Below, in pieces: positions 1 to 5,623 of a stretch of 5,661 nucleotides of DNA. Made by a program: the position numbers and the translations under genes. Within the stretch, counting starts at the first letter, position 1. Each line of letters opens with the position of its first letter. Source of the DNA: JANNGZ01 sp031404155 (lineage in GTDB: Bacteria > Pseudomonadota > Gammaproteobacteria > Burkholderiales > Burkholderiaceae_C); assembly GCA_031404155.1 (NCBI GenBank), contig JANNGZ010000085.1, positions 1 through 5,661 of the forward strand, written 5' to 3'. The notes under the pieces were generated by a model. It did no database searches. It was given only the letters and a program-made list of their open reading frames with translations, and was not told the DNA's origin.

Positions 1-660
1 CACGGTACCCGCTTCGTCGGCTGGATGTCGCAGCTCGGCGAGATCTTGATCCCGTTCGAGAGCTTCGCGCAGATCGACCAGAACCCCTTCTTCGCACCGA
101 ACGCGGCGATGGTGCCGCAGCTCGAAGCGCATATGGACGCGCTGCGCAAGGCCGGCGACAGCTGCGGCGCGCGCATCGAAGTGATCGCGCGGGGCATGCC
201 GGTGGGGCTGGGCGAGCCGCTGTTCGACAAGCTCGACGCGGAGGTCGCCTACGCGATGATGGGCATCAACGCGGTCAAGGGCGTCGAGATCGGCGCCGGC
301 TTCGGCGTCGTCGCACAACGCGGCAGCGAACATGGCGACGAACTCTCGCCGCAAGGCTTTCGCAGCAACCATGCCGGCGGGGTGCTCGGCGGCATCAGCA
401 CCGGGCAGGATTTGCGCGTCTCGCTGGCGATCAAGCCGACCAGCTCGATCCGCCTGCCGCGGGCCTCGATCGACCGTGCCGGCCAGCCGACCACGGTCGA
501 AACCCACGGCCGGCACGACCCCTGCGTCGGCATCCGCGCCACCCCGATCGCCGAGGCGATGCTCGCACTCGTGGTGATGGACCATGCGCTGCGCCTTCGC
601 GCGCAATGTGGTGACGTGAGCCACGACACCGCACCGATCCCGGGGGCCGCCCCGAGCTGA
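1..660 (+). CDS. aroC: Chorismate synthase, C-terminal part (5' end outside window)
   Basis: Chorismate synthase catalyses the last common step of the shikimate pathway. It converts 5-enolpyruvylshikimate-3-phosphate to chorismate in the cytoplasm, using reduced FMN. The reading frame is open from base 1 and ends at TGA 658-660, giving 219 visible residues. The family is usually about 360 residues, so roughly the first 140 are missing to the left. The ATG at 25 is internal, because the homologous stretch continues upstream of it. Family blocks seen, in order: NPFF with the GDSCGA segment, GLGEPLFDKLDA, INAVKGVEIGAGF (about 89-101), SNHAGGVLGGIS (122-133), IKPTSSI (144-150), and GRHDPCVGIR (170-179) followed by PIAEAMLALVVMDH. 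These match the FMN/substrate-binding C-terminal half. The last roughly 15 residues are a variable tail. The stop overlaps the start of the next gene by one base, suggesting an operon. Identification is by recognised motifs. Confidence 0.97.
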   Translation, partial: HGTRFVGWMSQLGEILIPFESFAQIDQNPFFAPNAAMVPQLEAHMDALRKAGDSCGARIEVIARGMPVGLGEPLFDKLDAEVAYAMMGINAVKGVEIGAGFGVVAQRGSEHGDELSPQGFRSNHAGGVLGGISTGQDLRVSLAIKPTSSIRLPRASIDRAGQPTTVETHGRHDPCVGIRATPIAEAMLALVVMDHALRLRAQCGDVSHDTAPIPGAAPS

Positions 661-1892
661 TGACGACGCAGGCGACGACCCCGGAAACACCGCCGGCGAC
701 CACCCCGGCGACCCCCCCGGCGGCAGCCCCGAAACCCTTCATCGCCTTCGGCGCGCTCTGGTTCAGCTACTTCGCGTCGCTCGGCCTGTTCAACCCCTAC
801 GCGCCGCTGTGGTTCCAGAGCCTGGGTTACGGTACCGTGGCCATCGGCGCGATCGCGTCGCTGCAATCCTGGACCCGCGTGGTGGCGCCGTATGCCTGGG
901 GCTGGCTCGCCGACCATCGCGGCCATCGCGTCAGCCTGCTGCGCACCGCCTGCGCGATGGCGCTGCTCGCCTCGGTGGGCTTCCTCTTCACCACCGACTA
1001 CACCGCGCTGGCGCTGATCACGCTGTGCGTCTTCCTGGCCAACGGCGCGGTGATTCCGCTGTCCGAGGCGGCGCTGGGCACGCTGCTGCACGCCACGGGC
1101 GGCATGAACAGCGGGCGCTACGGGCGGGTGCGTGCCTGGGGCTCGGTGGGTTTCATCGTGGCCGTGGGCGCCTACGGCGTGGTGCTCGACTCGGTCGGCA
1201 TCGACCTCTTCCCGTGGTTCGTGGTGGCGATGTTCGGTCTGCTCGCACTCGCCTCGTTGCGCCTGCCGCCCAGCGCCGACACGGTGGCGCACCCGGGGCC
1301 GGAGGGCAGCGCCAGCGTGCTGGCGGTGCTGCGCAACCCGGCGGTGCGCTGGTTCTTCGCCAGCGTGTTTTTCACCGTGCTCGCGCACACCAGCCTGTAC
1401 GCGTTCCTGTCGCTCTACCTCGACTCGCTCGGCTTCGGCAAACCCGTGGTGGGCGCGGTGTGGATCGTGTCGGTGGCGGTCGAGATCGGATTTTTCTGGA
1501 CCCAGGGCCGCTGGTTCAGCCGTTACTCGCCGCACGGCTGGCTGATCGCCGCGGCGGCGGTTTCGGTGTTGCGCTTTGCCGCGATGGCCGCCTTCGGCAC
1601 CCACCTCGTGGTGCTGGTGCTGGCGCAGGCCCTGCATGCGGTCACCTTCGCGGCGCATCACGCCGCCTGCGTCTCGCTGCTGGCGCGCCACTTCCCCGGC
1701 CGCCTGCGCGCGCGCGGGCAGGCGCTGTACACCACGCTCGGCTACGGCATCTCGGGCGTCATCGGCGGTTTTGGCGGCGGGCTGCTGAGCGAGCAACTCG
1801 GTTTCGCCGCGGTGTTCTGGGCCGCGGCGCTGGCGGCGGCCTGCGGCGTGGCTTGCGCGACTGTGGCCTTTCGGCGCGAACGTCGGGGGTGA
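660..1892 (+). CDS. MFS transporter, HcaT/LacY-like (MFS_1_like) type
   Basis: This is a predicted inner-membrane secondary transporter of 410 residues, a usual length for a 12-helix major facilitator protein. Residues 1-25 are a cytoplasmic Pro/Thr/Ala-rich lead, encoded by imperfect repeats of ccggcgac. The first membrane helix starts near residue 28. The MFS motif A loop is seen as GWLADHRGHRVSLL (81-94) between helices 2 and 3. The segment GRYGRVRAWGSVGFI (152-166) is typical of the branch containing the phenylpropionate transporter HcaT and LacY-related symporters. Alternating hydrophobic stretches continue to the C-terminus, which ends in basic residues (RRERRG). The ATG overlaps the aroC stop (TGATG) with no strong Shine-Dalgarno, so reinitiation after aroC is likely. 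The substrate cannot be read from sequence. An aromatic compound would fit both the HcaT resemblance and the aroC neighbour, but that is inference. Confidence 0.9.
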   Translation: MTTQATTPETPPATTPATPPAAAPKPFIAFGALWFSYFASLGLFNPYAPLWFQSLGYGTVAIGAIASLQSWTRVVAPYAWGWLADHRGHRVSLLRTACAMALLASVGFLFTTDYTALALITLCVFLANGAVIPLSEAALGTLLHATGGMNSGRYGRVRAWGSVGFIVAVGAYGVVLDSVGIDLFPWFVVAMFGLLALASLRLPPSADTVAHPGPEGSASVLAVLRNPAVRWFFASVFFTVLAHTSLYAFLSLYLDSLGFGKPVVGAVWIVSVAVEIGFFWTQGRWFSRYSPHGWLIAAAAVSVLRFAAMAAFGTHLVVLVLAQALHAVTFAAHHAACVSLLARHFPGRLRARGQALYTTLGYGISGVIGGFGGGLLSEQLGFAAVFWAAALAAACGVACATVAFRRERRG

Positions 1893-1943
1893 GCGCGGGG
1901 CTTCGCCGCTCAGCACCCGCGCGGCAAGCCGCATGAAAGCGGC
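1891..1943. repeat. Cluster of small inverted repeats after the transporter gene (possible weak terminator)
   Basis: Directly after the transporter stop, GAGCG (1891-1895) can pair with CGCTC (1907-1911). Further on, GCGGC (1921-1925), GCCGC (1928-1932) and GCGGC (1939-1943) offer two mutually exclusive pairings. No T-run follows on either strand, so this is not a canonical intrinsic terminator. It could slow polymerase or protect the 3' end of the aroC-transporter message. In GC-rich DNA short pairings like these also arise by chance. Confidence 0.25.
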
Positions 1944-2108
1944 GGCCCGTCGCTTCTGGGCAGCTCGTCGTCCCACGTGCCGAGGCGCTTGGCGCCGGTG
2001 GCCAGGTTCCACGCCCCAATGTTCCCACTCGGTGAGGGCGGCTTCGACGATGTCTTGGCGCTCGACTGGCATGTTGATCGGCTCCGTCGGCAAGGGGTCG
2101 GTCGCCAC
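1910..2108 (-). pseudogene. Probable frameshifted gene remnant (possibly DUF2272-like)
   Basis: The - strand from about 2108 encodes a protein-like segment with VERQDIVEAALTEWEHWG (start candidates GTG 2108, ATG 2072). The frame then turns into Arg/Pro/His-rich shadow sequence. One frame over, from about 2015, the sequence reads AWNLATGAKRLGTWDDE and stops at 1912-1910. Joining the two at about 2011-2018 gives a continuous stretch of the form EW-x-x-WG ... WNLATG ... DDE. From memory this resembles the start of DUF2272-domain proteins, but I cannot confirm the family. The remnant is far shorter than a complete domain. Its reading direction is the same as the HerA-like gene upstream of it. I infer a decayed gene that lost two bases (or gained one) and was truncated. 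Chance protein-likeness in GC-rich DNA is the alternative. Confidence 0.35.
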
Positions 2109-2245
2109 ATCGCGCAGAGCTCGGTGGACGAGCCCTCACCGTAGCCCCTGGCCCGAGCGCGAACATCCCTTTGGCTGTGGATGACGAGTTCGCGCGCGTG
2201 CTGTCGGCCGAGGCCAGACATCGGCAGACGCATCGGCGTTGCCTG

Positions 2246-2265
2246 GTCGAGGCCAAGGCCTCGAC
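2246..2265. repeat. Perfect 9-2-9 inverted repeat
   Basis: GTCGAGGCC (2246-2254) and GGCCTCGAC (2257-2265) are perfect inverted repeats around AA. As RNA this folds as an 8-bp stem with a 4-base loop. It lies about 55 bases beyond the stop of the HerA-like gene on that gene's transcript. It could act as a transcription pause or 3' stabilising hairpin, or as a protein binding site. No T-run follows on either strand, so a standard intrinsic terminator is not supported. Confidence 0.4.
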
Positions 2266-2319
2266 GCACGTCCACGGCGCGGCGCCGCGGCCACCGGCCG
2301 GGCGCTCGGGCTCAAGGCT

Positions 2320-3966
2320 TCAGCGCCGGCGCCCGCCGCCGCCGAGGATCGAGCCGAGCACGCCGCGCACGATCTCGCGGCCGACCGCCGAGCCCACGCT
2401 GCGCATCGCGCTGCGCGCGGCCGATTCGGCCAGGCCTTCGTGTTTGCCGCCGCGTGGGCCGGTGGAGCCGAAGAGCACGTCCTTCAGACCACCGAAGAGG
2501 CCGCCGCCTTGCTGTGCCGGCGCCGATGCGGTCGGCGTGGGGGTGTTCGCCCCGCCGCCGCGTACCGCCACCTCGGCCTCCTGCTGCATGCTCTGCGCGG
2601 CGTCCGCACCGACCACCGCACGGCCTTTGATCTTTTCGTAGGCCGACTCGCGGTCGATGGTTTTTTCGTAGGTGCCCGCCACCAGCGAGCCGTCGATCAA
2701 GGCCTGGCGCTGCGCCGGTGTGATCGGCCCGATCTGGCTGCCCGGCGGCAGCACGAAGACCCGCTCGGTGATGCTCGGCCGGCCCTTGGCGTCGAGAAAA
2801 CTCACCAGCGCCTCGCCCACCGCCAGCTCGGTGATCGCGGTTTCCACGTCGAGCTTGGGGTTCGCGCGCATCGTGCTCGCGGCCGACTTCACCGCCTTCT
2901 GGTCGCGCGGGGTGAAAGCCCGCAGCGCGTGCTGTACCCGGTTGCCAAGCTGCGCCAGCACCGTGTCGGGAATATCGAGCGGGTTCTGGGTCACGAAGTA
3001 CACGCCCACGCCCTTGCTGCGCACCAGGCGCACCACCAGCTCGATGCGCTCGACCAGCGCGCTGGGTGCGTCCTTGAACAGCAGGTGCGCTTCGTCGAAG
3101 AAGAACACTAGCTTGGGTTTGTCCACATCGCCGATTTCGGGCAACTGCTCGAACAGCTCGCTCAGCATCCAGAGCAGGAAGGTGGCGTACAGCCGCGGCG
3201 CGTTCATCAGCTGGTCGGCGCTGAGGATGTTGATCACGCCCATCGGCATCGACGGGCCGCCCCTAGACGCCGATGCGCCCCCTTGGGGGGCCGTCGCCGA
3301 AGGCGACTGGGGGGCCAGGCTCACGTCGACTGTCTGCATGAAGTCGGCGATGTCGAGCATCGGCTCGCCGAAGAACTTGTCGCCGCCTTGCTCCTCGATC
3401 TGCAGCAGGCCGCGCTGGATCGCGCCGACGCTGGCCGCGCTCACGTTGCCGTATTCGGTGGTGAAGTCGCGGGCATTTTCGCCCACATGCTGGAGCATTG
3501 CGCGCAGGTCTTTCAGGTCCAGCAGCGCCATGCCGTTGTCGTCGGCAATCTTGAACACCAGGTTCAGCACGCCCGCCTGGGTTTCGTTCAGCGCCAGCAT
3601 GCGCGCGAGCAGCAGCGGGCCCATGTCGGAGATGGTGGCGCGCACCGGGTGGCCCTGCACCCCGAACACGTCCCACAGCGTCGTCGGGCAGGCGATGCTT
3701 TCAGGGGCCGCAAGGCCCCGCTCTTGCATCAGCTTTGCGACCTTCTCGGGCAGCTTGCCGGCCTGCGAGATGCCGGTGAGGTCGCCCTTCACGTCGGCCA
3801 TGAACACCGGTACGCCGAGCTTGCTCAGGTTCTCGGCCAGGGTCTGCAGGGTGATCGTTTTGCCGGTGCCGGTGGCGCCGGTGATCAGCCCATGGCGGTT
3901 GGCCAGGCCGGGCAGCAGGTGGCATTCGATGTCGCCATGTTTGGCAACCAGGATCGCTTCGGGCAT
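2320..3966 (-). CDS. HerA/YjgR-like ATPase (DUF853 family)
   Basis: This is a predicted cytoplasmic P-loop ATPase of the HerA/FtsK type, 548 residues from ATG 3966. I chose that start because the family begins just before LLPGLANRHGLITGATGTGKT and because GGAG lies six bases upstream. The open frame continues to GTG 4062, adding 32 Ala-rich residues unlike the family. Walker A is GATGTGKT (30-37). ADVKGDLTGIS follows at about 57-67. Walker B is KLVFFFDEAHLLF with Asp291 and Glu292. VRLVRSKGVGVYFVTQNPLDIP and LGNRVQHALRAFTPRDQKAVK are further conserved blocks. The C-terminus is Gly-rich, then SAARSAMRSVGSAVGREIVR, ending in arginines. Residues about 214-242 form a low-complexity insert (APQSPSATAPQGGASASRGG) that coincides with a palindromic DNA repeat and interrupts conserved blocks. 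E. coli YjgR belongs to this family. Its precise role is not established; DNA translocation is inferred from the HerA fold. Confidence 0.93.
   Translation of the reverse strand: MPEAILVAKHGDIECHLLPGLANRHGLITGATGTGKTITLQTLAENLSKLGVPVFMADVKGDLTGISQAGKLPEKVAKLMQERGLAAPESIACPTTLWDVFGVQGHPVRATISDMGPLLLARMLALNETQAGVLNLVFKIADDNGMALLDLKDLRAMLQHVGENARDFTTEYGNVSAASVGAIQRGLLQIEEQGGDKFFGEPMLDIADFMQTVDVSLAPQSPSATAPQGGASASRGGPSMPMGVINILSADQLMNAPRLYATFLLWMLSELFEQLPEIGDVDKPKLVFFFDEAHLLFKDAPSALVERIELVVRLVRSKGVGVYFVTQNPLDIPDTVLAQLGNRVQHALRAFTPRDQKAVKSAASTMRANPKLDVETAITELAVGEALVSFLDAKGRPSITERVFVLPPGSQIGPITPAQRQALIDGSLVAGTYEKTIDRESAYEKIKGRAVVGADAAQSMQQEAEVAVRGGGANTPTPTASAPAQQGGGLFGGLKDVLFGSTGPRGGKHEGLAESAARSAMRSVGSAVGREIVRGVLGSILGGGGRRR
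3257..3318. repeat. C-run/G-run palindromic repeat inside the HerA-like coding sequence
   Basis: On the + strand the element reads as a C-run (3260-3263), CCCCC-TT-GGGGGG (3278-3290), a perfect hairpin GTCGCC-GAA-GGCGAC (3293-3307), and a G-run (3309-3314). The C-run and final G-run can pair over the inner hairpin. The same order of parts occurs in the intergenic repeat after yebC. Read on the gene's strand it has no in-frame stop; a TAG in it lies out of frame. It encodes the Ser/Ala/Gly/Pro-rich insert of the HerA-like protein. Confidence 0.7.
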
Positions 3967-4130
3967 GGCGGGCTCCGCGGGTAGTGTGGCGTCGGGCGTG
4001 GAGTCTATCGATTCAACCGCGGCCCCCGCCGCTGCACCGGCCGCGGCCCTTGCCGGCACCACCAGCCGCGGCTCTTGCGCAGGCCGCGTCGATTTGGCAA
4101 CCTTGCGGCACCACCTACTTGGAGTTGCCC
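3967..4130. promoter_or_regulatory. Divergent intergenic region between the HerA-like and TPR genes
   Basis: These 164 bases separate two genes transcribed away from each other, so promoters for both should lie here. I cannot point to a convincing -35/-10 pair on either strand. Two ribosome-binding sites are clear: GGAG at 3976-3973 (- strand, six bases before ATG 3966) and GGAG at 4121-4124 (+ strand, six bases before GTG 4131). The least GC-rich part is around the ATCGAT at about 4006-4011. The Ala/Gly-rich translation of this region on the - strand looks like untranslated DNA read as protein. Confidence 0.5.
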
Positions 4131-4607
4131 GTGAACCGTGCCCCTGCCCGCCTCGCCGCCGCCGTCACCCTGGCCCTGCTGCTCCACACCGCGATGGCGG
4201 CCGACACGCCGTCCACCCCCGCCGTGCCGGACAAGCTCACCCCGGTGCGTGCCCTGATCGCCGAGAAGAAATGGGGCCATGCGGTCGACGAGCTCAAGCG
4301 TGTCAACGACCCCGCCAACGCCGACTGGAACAACCTGATGGGCTACAGCCTGCGCAAGTCCGCCACACCCGACCTCGCCGCCGCCGAGCGTTTCTACAAC
4401 GAAGCCTTGCGCATCGAGCCGAAACACCGCGGCGCGCTCGAATACTCCGGCGAGCTCTACCTGATCCAGGGCAACCTGCCCAAGGCCGAGCAACGCCTGG
4501 CCGCGCTGGACAATCTCTGTTTCATGCCTTGCGAGGAGTACACCGACCTGAAAAACGCGATAGCGCGCTACAAGGCCAACGGCAACAAGTACAGCGCGAA
4601 AAACTGA
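4131..4607 (+). CDS. Exported small TPR protein with C-terminal CxxxC motif
   Basis: This is a predicted periplasmic protein of 158 residues. The GTG start is chosen because GGAG lies six bases upstream and a signal peptide begins right there: MNRAPAR, a hydrophobic core (about 8-20), then AMA before Ala24 as a plausible signal peptidase I site. In-frame codons upstream of 4131 encode Pro/Arg-rich non-protein-like sequence. The mature part has a helical half-repeat (about 36-60), then two TPR-like units: about 64-97, ending in AERFYNEALRIEP, and about 99-129, with ALEYSGELYLIQGNLPKAE. Next comes LCFMPCEEYTDLKNAIARY, with Cys130 and Cys134 spaced CxxxC. TPRs mediate protein contacts. The two cysteines could form a disulfide or bind a metal or cofactor. 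No partner is evident from the neighbours, and I know no specific gene name. Confidence 0.85.
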   Translation: MNRAPARLAAAVTLALLLHTAMAADTPSTPAVPDKLTPVRALIAEKKWGHAVDELKRVNDPANADWNNLMGYSLRKSATPDLAAAERFYNEALRIEPKHRGALEYSGELYLIQGNLPKAEQRLAALDNLCFMPCEEYTDLKNAIARYKANGNKYSAKN

Positions 4608-4654
4608 GCGAGGTGCCACGTGTACCCGGCCCTGCGCCAATGCGGCCGCAGAGC

Positions 4655-4694
4655 GGGCCTGTGCCGGCCCACGGGGGATGCCGCCCCGTAGAAT
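4655..4694 (+). promoter_or_regulatory. Hairpins and possible -10 element upstream of yebC
   Basis: After the TPR gene, GGGCC (4655-4659) pairs with GGCCC (4666-4670), and ACGGGG (4671-4676) pairs with CCCCGT (4684-4689). The second stem overlaps TAGAAT (4689-4694), which matches the -10 consensus TATAAT at five of six positions. No good -35 hexamer is visible about 17 bases upstream. The leader from about 4701 to ATG 4762 would be some 60 bases. A yebC promoter here is plausible but unproven. The stems may also end the TPR transcript, though they lack a T-run. Confidence 0.35.
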
Positions 4695-4761
4695 CTGCGC
4701 CTTTCACACACATGCAAGCCCCGCCTCGTGGCTCACGAGCGCCGGGCAGGAGCGCGCGCCG

Positions 4762-5487
4762 ATGGCCGGTCATTCCAAGTGGGCCAACATCCAGCACCGC
4801 AAGGGCCGCCAGGACGAAAAGCGCGGCAAGGCCTGGACCCGGGTGATCCGCGAAATCATGGTGGCCGCGCGCCTGGGTGGCGGTGATGCGTCGGCCAACC
4901 CGCGCCTGCGCCTGGCGATCGAGAAGGCCAAGGCGGTGAACCTGCCGGTCGAAACCGTCAAGCGCAACATCGACAAGGCCACCGGCAACCTCGAAGGCGT
5001 GAACTACGAGGAGATCCGCTACGAGGGCTACGGCATCGGCGGCGCCGCGATCATCGTCGACTGCATGACCGACAACCGGGTGCGCACCGTGGCCGAAGTG
5101 CGCCACGCGTTCAGCAAGTACGGCGGCAACATGGGCACCGAGGGCTCGGTGGCCTTCCAGTTCAAGCACTGCGGCCAATTGGTGTTTGCGCCCGGCACCA
5201 GCGAAGACAAGGTGTTGGACGTGGCGCTGGAGTCCGGCGCCGAGGACGTGATCGCCGGCGACGACGGCTCGATCGAAGTGCTCACCGCGCCGACCGAATT
5301 CGAGGCGGTGAAAAATGCGCTCGAAGCTGCCGGCCTGAAGCCCGAAATCGCCGAGGTGACCATGCGCGCCGAGAACACGGTGGAGCTTGGCGGCAGCGAC
5401 GCCGAACGCATGCAGAAGCTGCTCGACGTGATCGAGGAGCTTGACGACGTGCAGGACGTCTATCACAACGCCGAGATGAACGAATGA
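4762..5487 (+). CDS. yebC: YebC/TACO1-family translation factor or transcriptional regulator
   Basis: This is a cytoplasmic protein of 241 residues, the usual size of the family. The start ATG 4762 gives the invariant N-terminus MAGHSKWANIQHRKGRQDEKRGK and has AGGAG (4748-4752) nine bases upstream. The frame is open further left to 4678, but that part is not family-like. Blocks seen: KAWTRVIREIMVAARLGGGD, ANPRLRLAIEKAKAVNLPVETVKRNIDKATG (about 53-83), YEGYGIGGAAIIVDCMTDNRVRT (about 92-114), SKYGGNMGTEGSVAFQF (about 120-136), and an acidic C-terminus with LDDVQDVYHNAEMNE. Family members have been described both as DNA-binding regulators and, for TACO1 and bacterial YebC proteins, as ribosome-associated factors that help translation through difficult proline-rich stretches. 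The ruvC-side context common elsewhere is absent here, where a TPR gene lies upstream. Confidence 0.97.
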   Translation: MAGHSKWANIQHRKGRQDEKRGKAWTRVIREIMVAARLGGGDASANPRLRLAIEKAKAVNLPVETVKRNIDKATGNLEGVNYEEIRYEGYGIGGAAIIVDCMTDNRVRTVAEVRHAFSKYGGNMGTEGSVAFQFKHCGQLVFAPGTSEDKVLDVALESGAEDVIAGDDGSIEVLTAPTEFEAVKNALEAAGLKPEIAEVTMRAENTVELGGSDAERMQKLLDVIEELDDVQDVYHNAEMNE

Positions 5488-5500
5488 GCGCCGCCGGGCC

Positions 5501-5558
5501 GCTCCCAAGGCGCTCGCTCCCCCTTTGGGGGACCGGCGTGACGCGCCGTAGGGGGTGC
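5501..5558. repeat. Intergenic C-run/G-run palindromic repeat after yebC
   Basis: The parts are CTCCC (5501-5505), CCCCC-TTT-GGGGG (5519-5531), a hairpin CGGCG-TGACG-CGCCG (5534-5548), and a final GGGGG (5551-5555). The order and spacing parallel the element inside the HerA-like gene (3257-3318). It begins 13 bases after the yebC stop, so it may help terminate or stabilise the yebC transcript. I know similar repeats from intergenic regions of Comamonadaceae-type genomes, from memory and without a search. Confidence 0.65.
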
Positions 5559-5560
5559 AA

Positions 5561-5623
5561 ATGAACGTGCAGAGCCTCCAGAAGGCGGCAGCCGAAGCTC
5601 ACCGCCTGGATCGGGCTCGATGA
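5561..5623 (+). CDS. Possible 20-residue small ORF or leader
   Basis: ATG 5561 follows an AGGGGG ribosome-binding-site-like run (5550-5555) at a five-base spacing. It encodes MNVQSLQKAAAEAHRLDRAR before TGA 5621-5623. The stop overlaps another ATG at 5620 (ATGA), which stays open to the window's end. The arrangement would suit a short coupled leader. However, the Shine-Dalgarno-like run is also simply the end of the palindromic repeat, so the signal may be coincidental. No family recognised. Confidence 0.2.
   Translation: MNVQSLQKAAAEAHRLDRAR

Larger units (their letters stand above)
1893..2319. other. 427-base gap between convergent genes with no intact gene
   Basis: This stretch separates the transporter stop from the stop of the HerA-like gene. 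Open frames exist on both strands but are rich in Arg, Pro, Ser and His, as expected of shadow frames in GC-rich DNA, and they run into neighbouring genes. What can be supported is the possible gene remnant on the - strand (about 1910-2108), the inverted repeats near 1891-1943, and the perfect palindrome at 2246-2265. Bases 2109-2245 show nothing I recognise. Confidence 0.6.

Noticed and set aside
249..2108. Long - strand open frame (619 residues) opposite aroC and the transporter gene
   Set aside because: Its translation is dominated by Arg, His, Gln and Ala and has no recognisable domain. It lies antisense to two clearly identified genes; only its first 30 or so residues look protein-like, and these are treated as the gene remnant.
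3967..4062. N-terminal extension of the HerA-like protein from GTG 4062
   Set aside because: The 32 added residues are Ala/Gly-rich and unlike the family, while ATG 3966 has a well-placed GGAG and gives the normal family N-terminus.
3984..4130. Upstream extension of the TPR gene from ATG 3984
   Set aside because: It would bury the obvious signal peptide 49 residues inside the protein and adds Pro/Arg-rich sequence; GTG 4131 has a good Shine-Dalgarno.
4678..4761. Upstream extension of yebC from ATG 4678
   Set aside because: The YebC family starts at MAGHSKW; the extension is not family-like and overlaps the possible promoter.
2672..4846. Long + strand open frame (724 residues) opposite the HerA-like gene
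   Set aside because: Ser/Arg/Ala-rich composition without domains, antisense to a gene with intact Walker motifs, and it runs on through the signal-peptide-bearing TPR gene in another frame. This is a GC-rich shadow frame.
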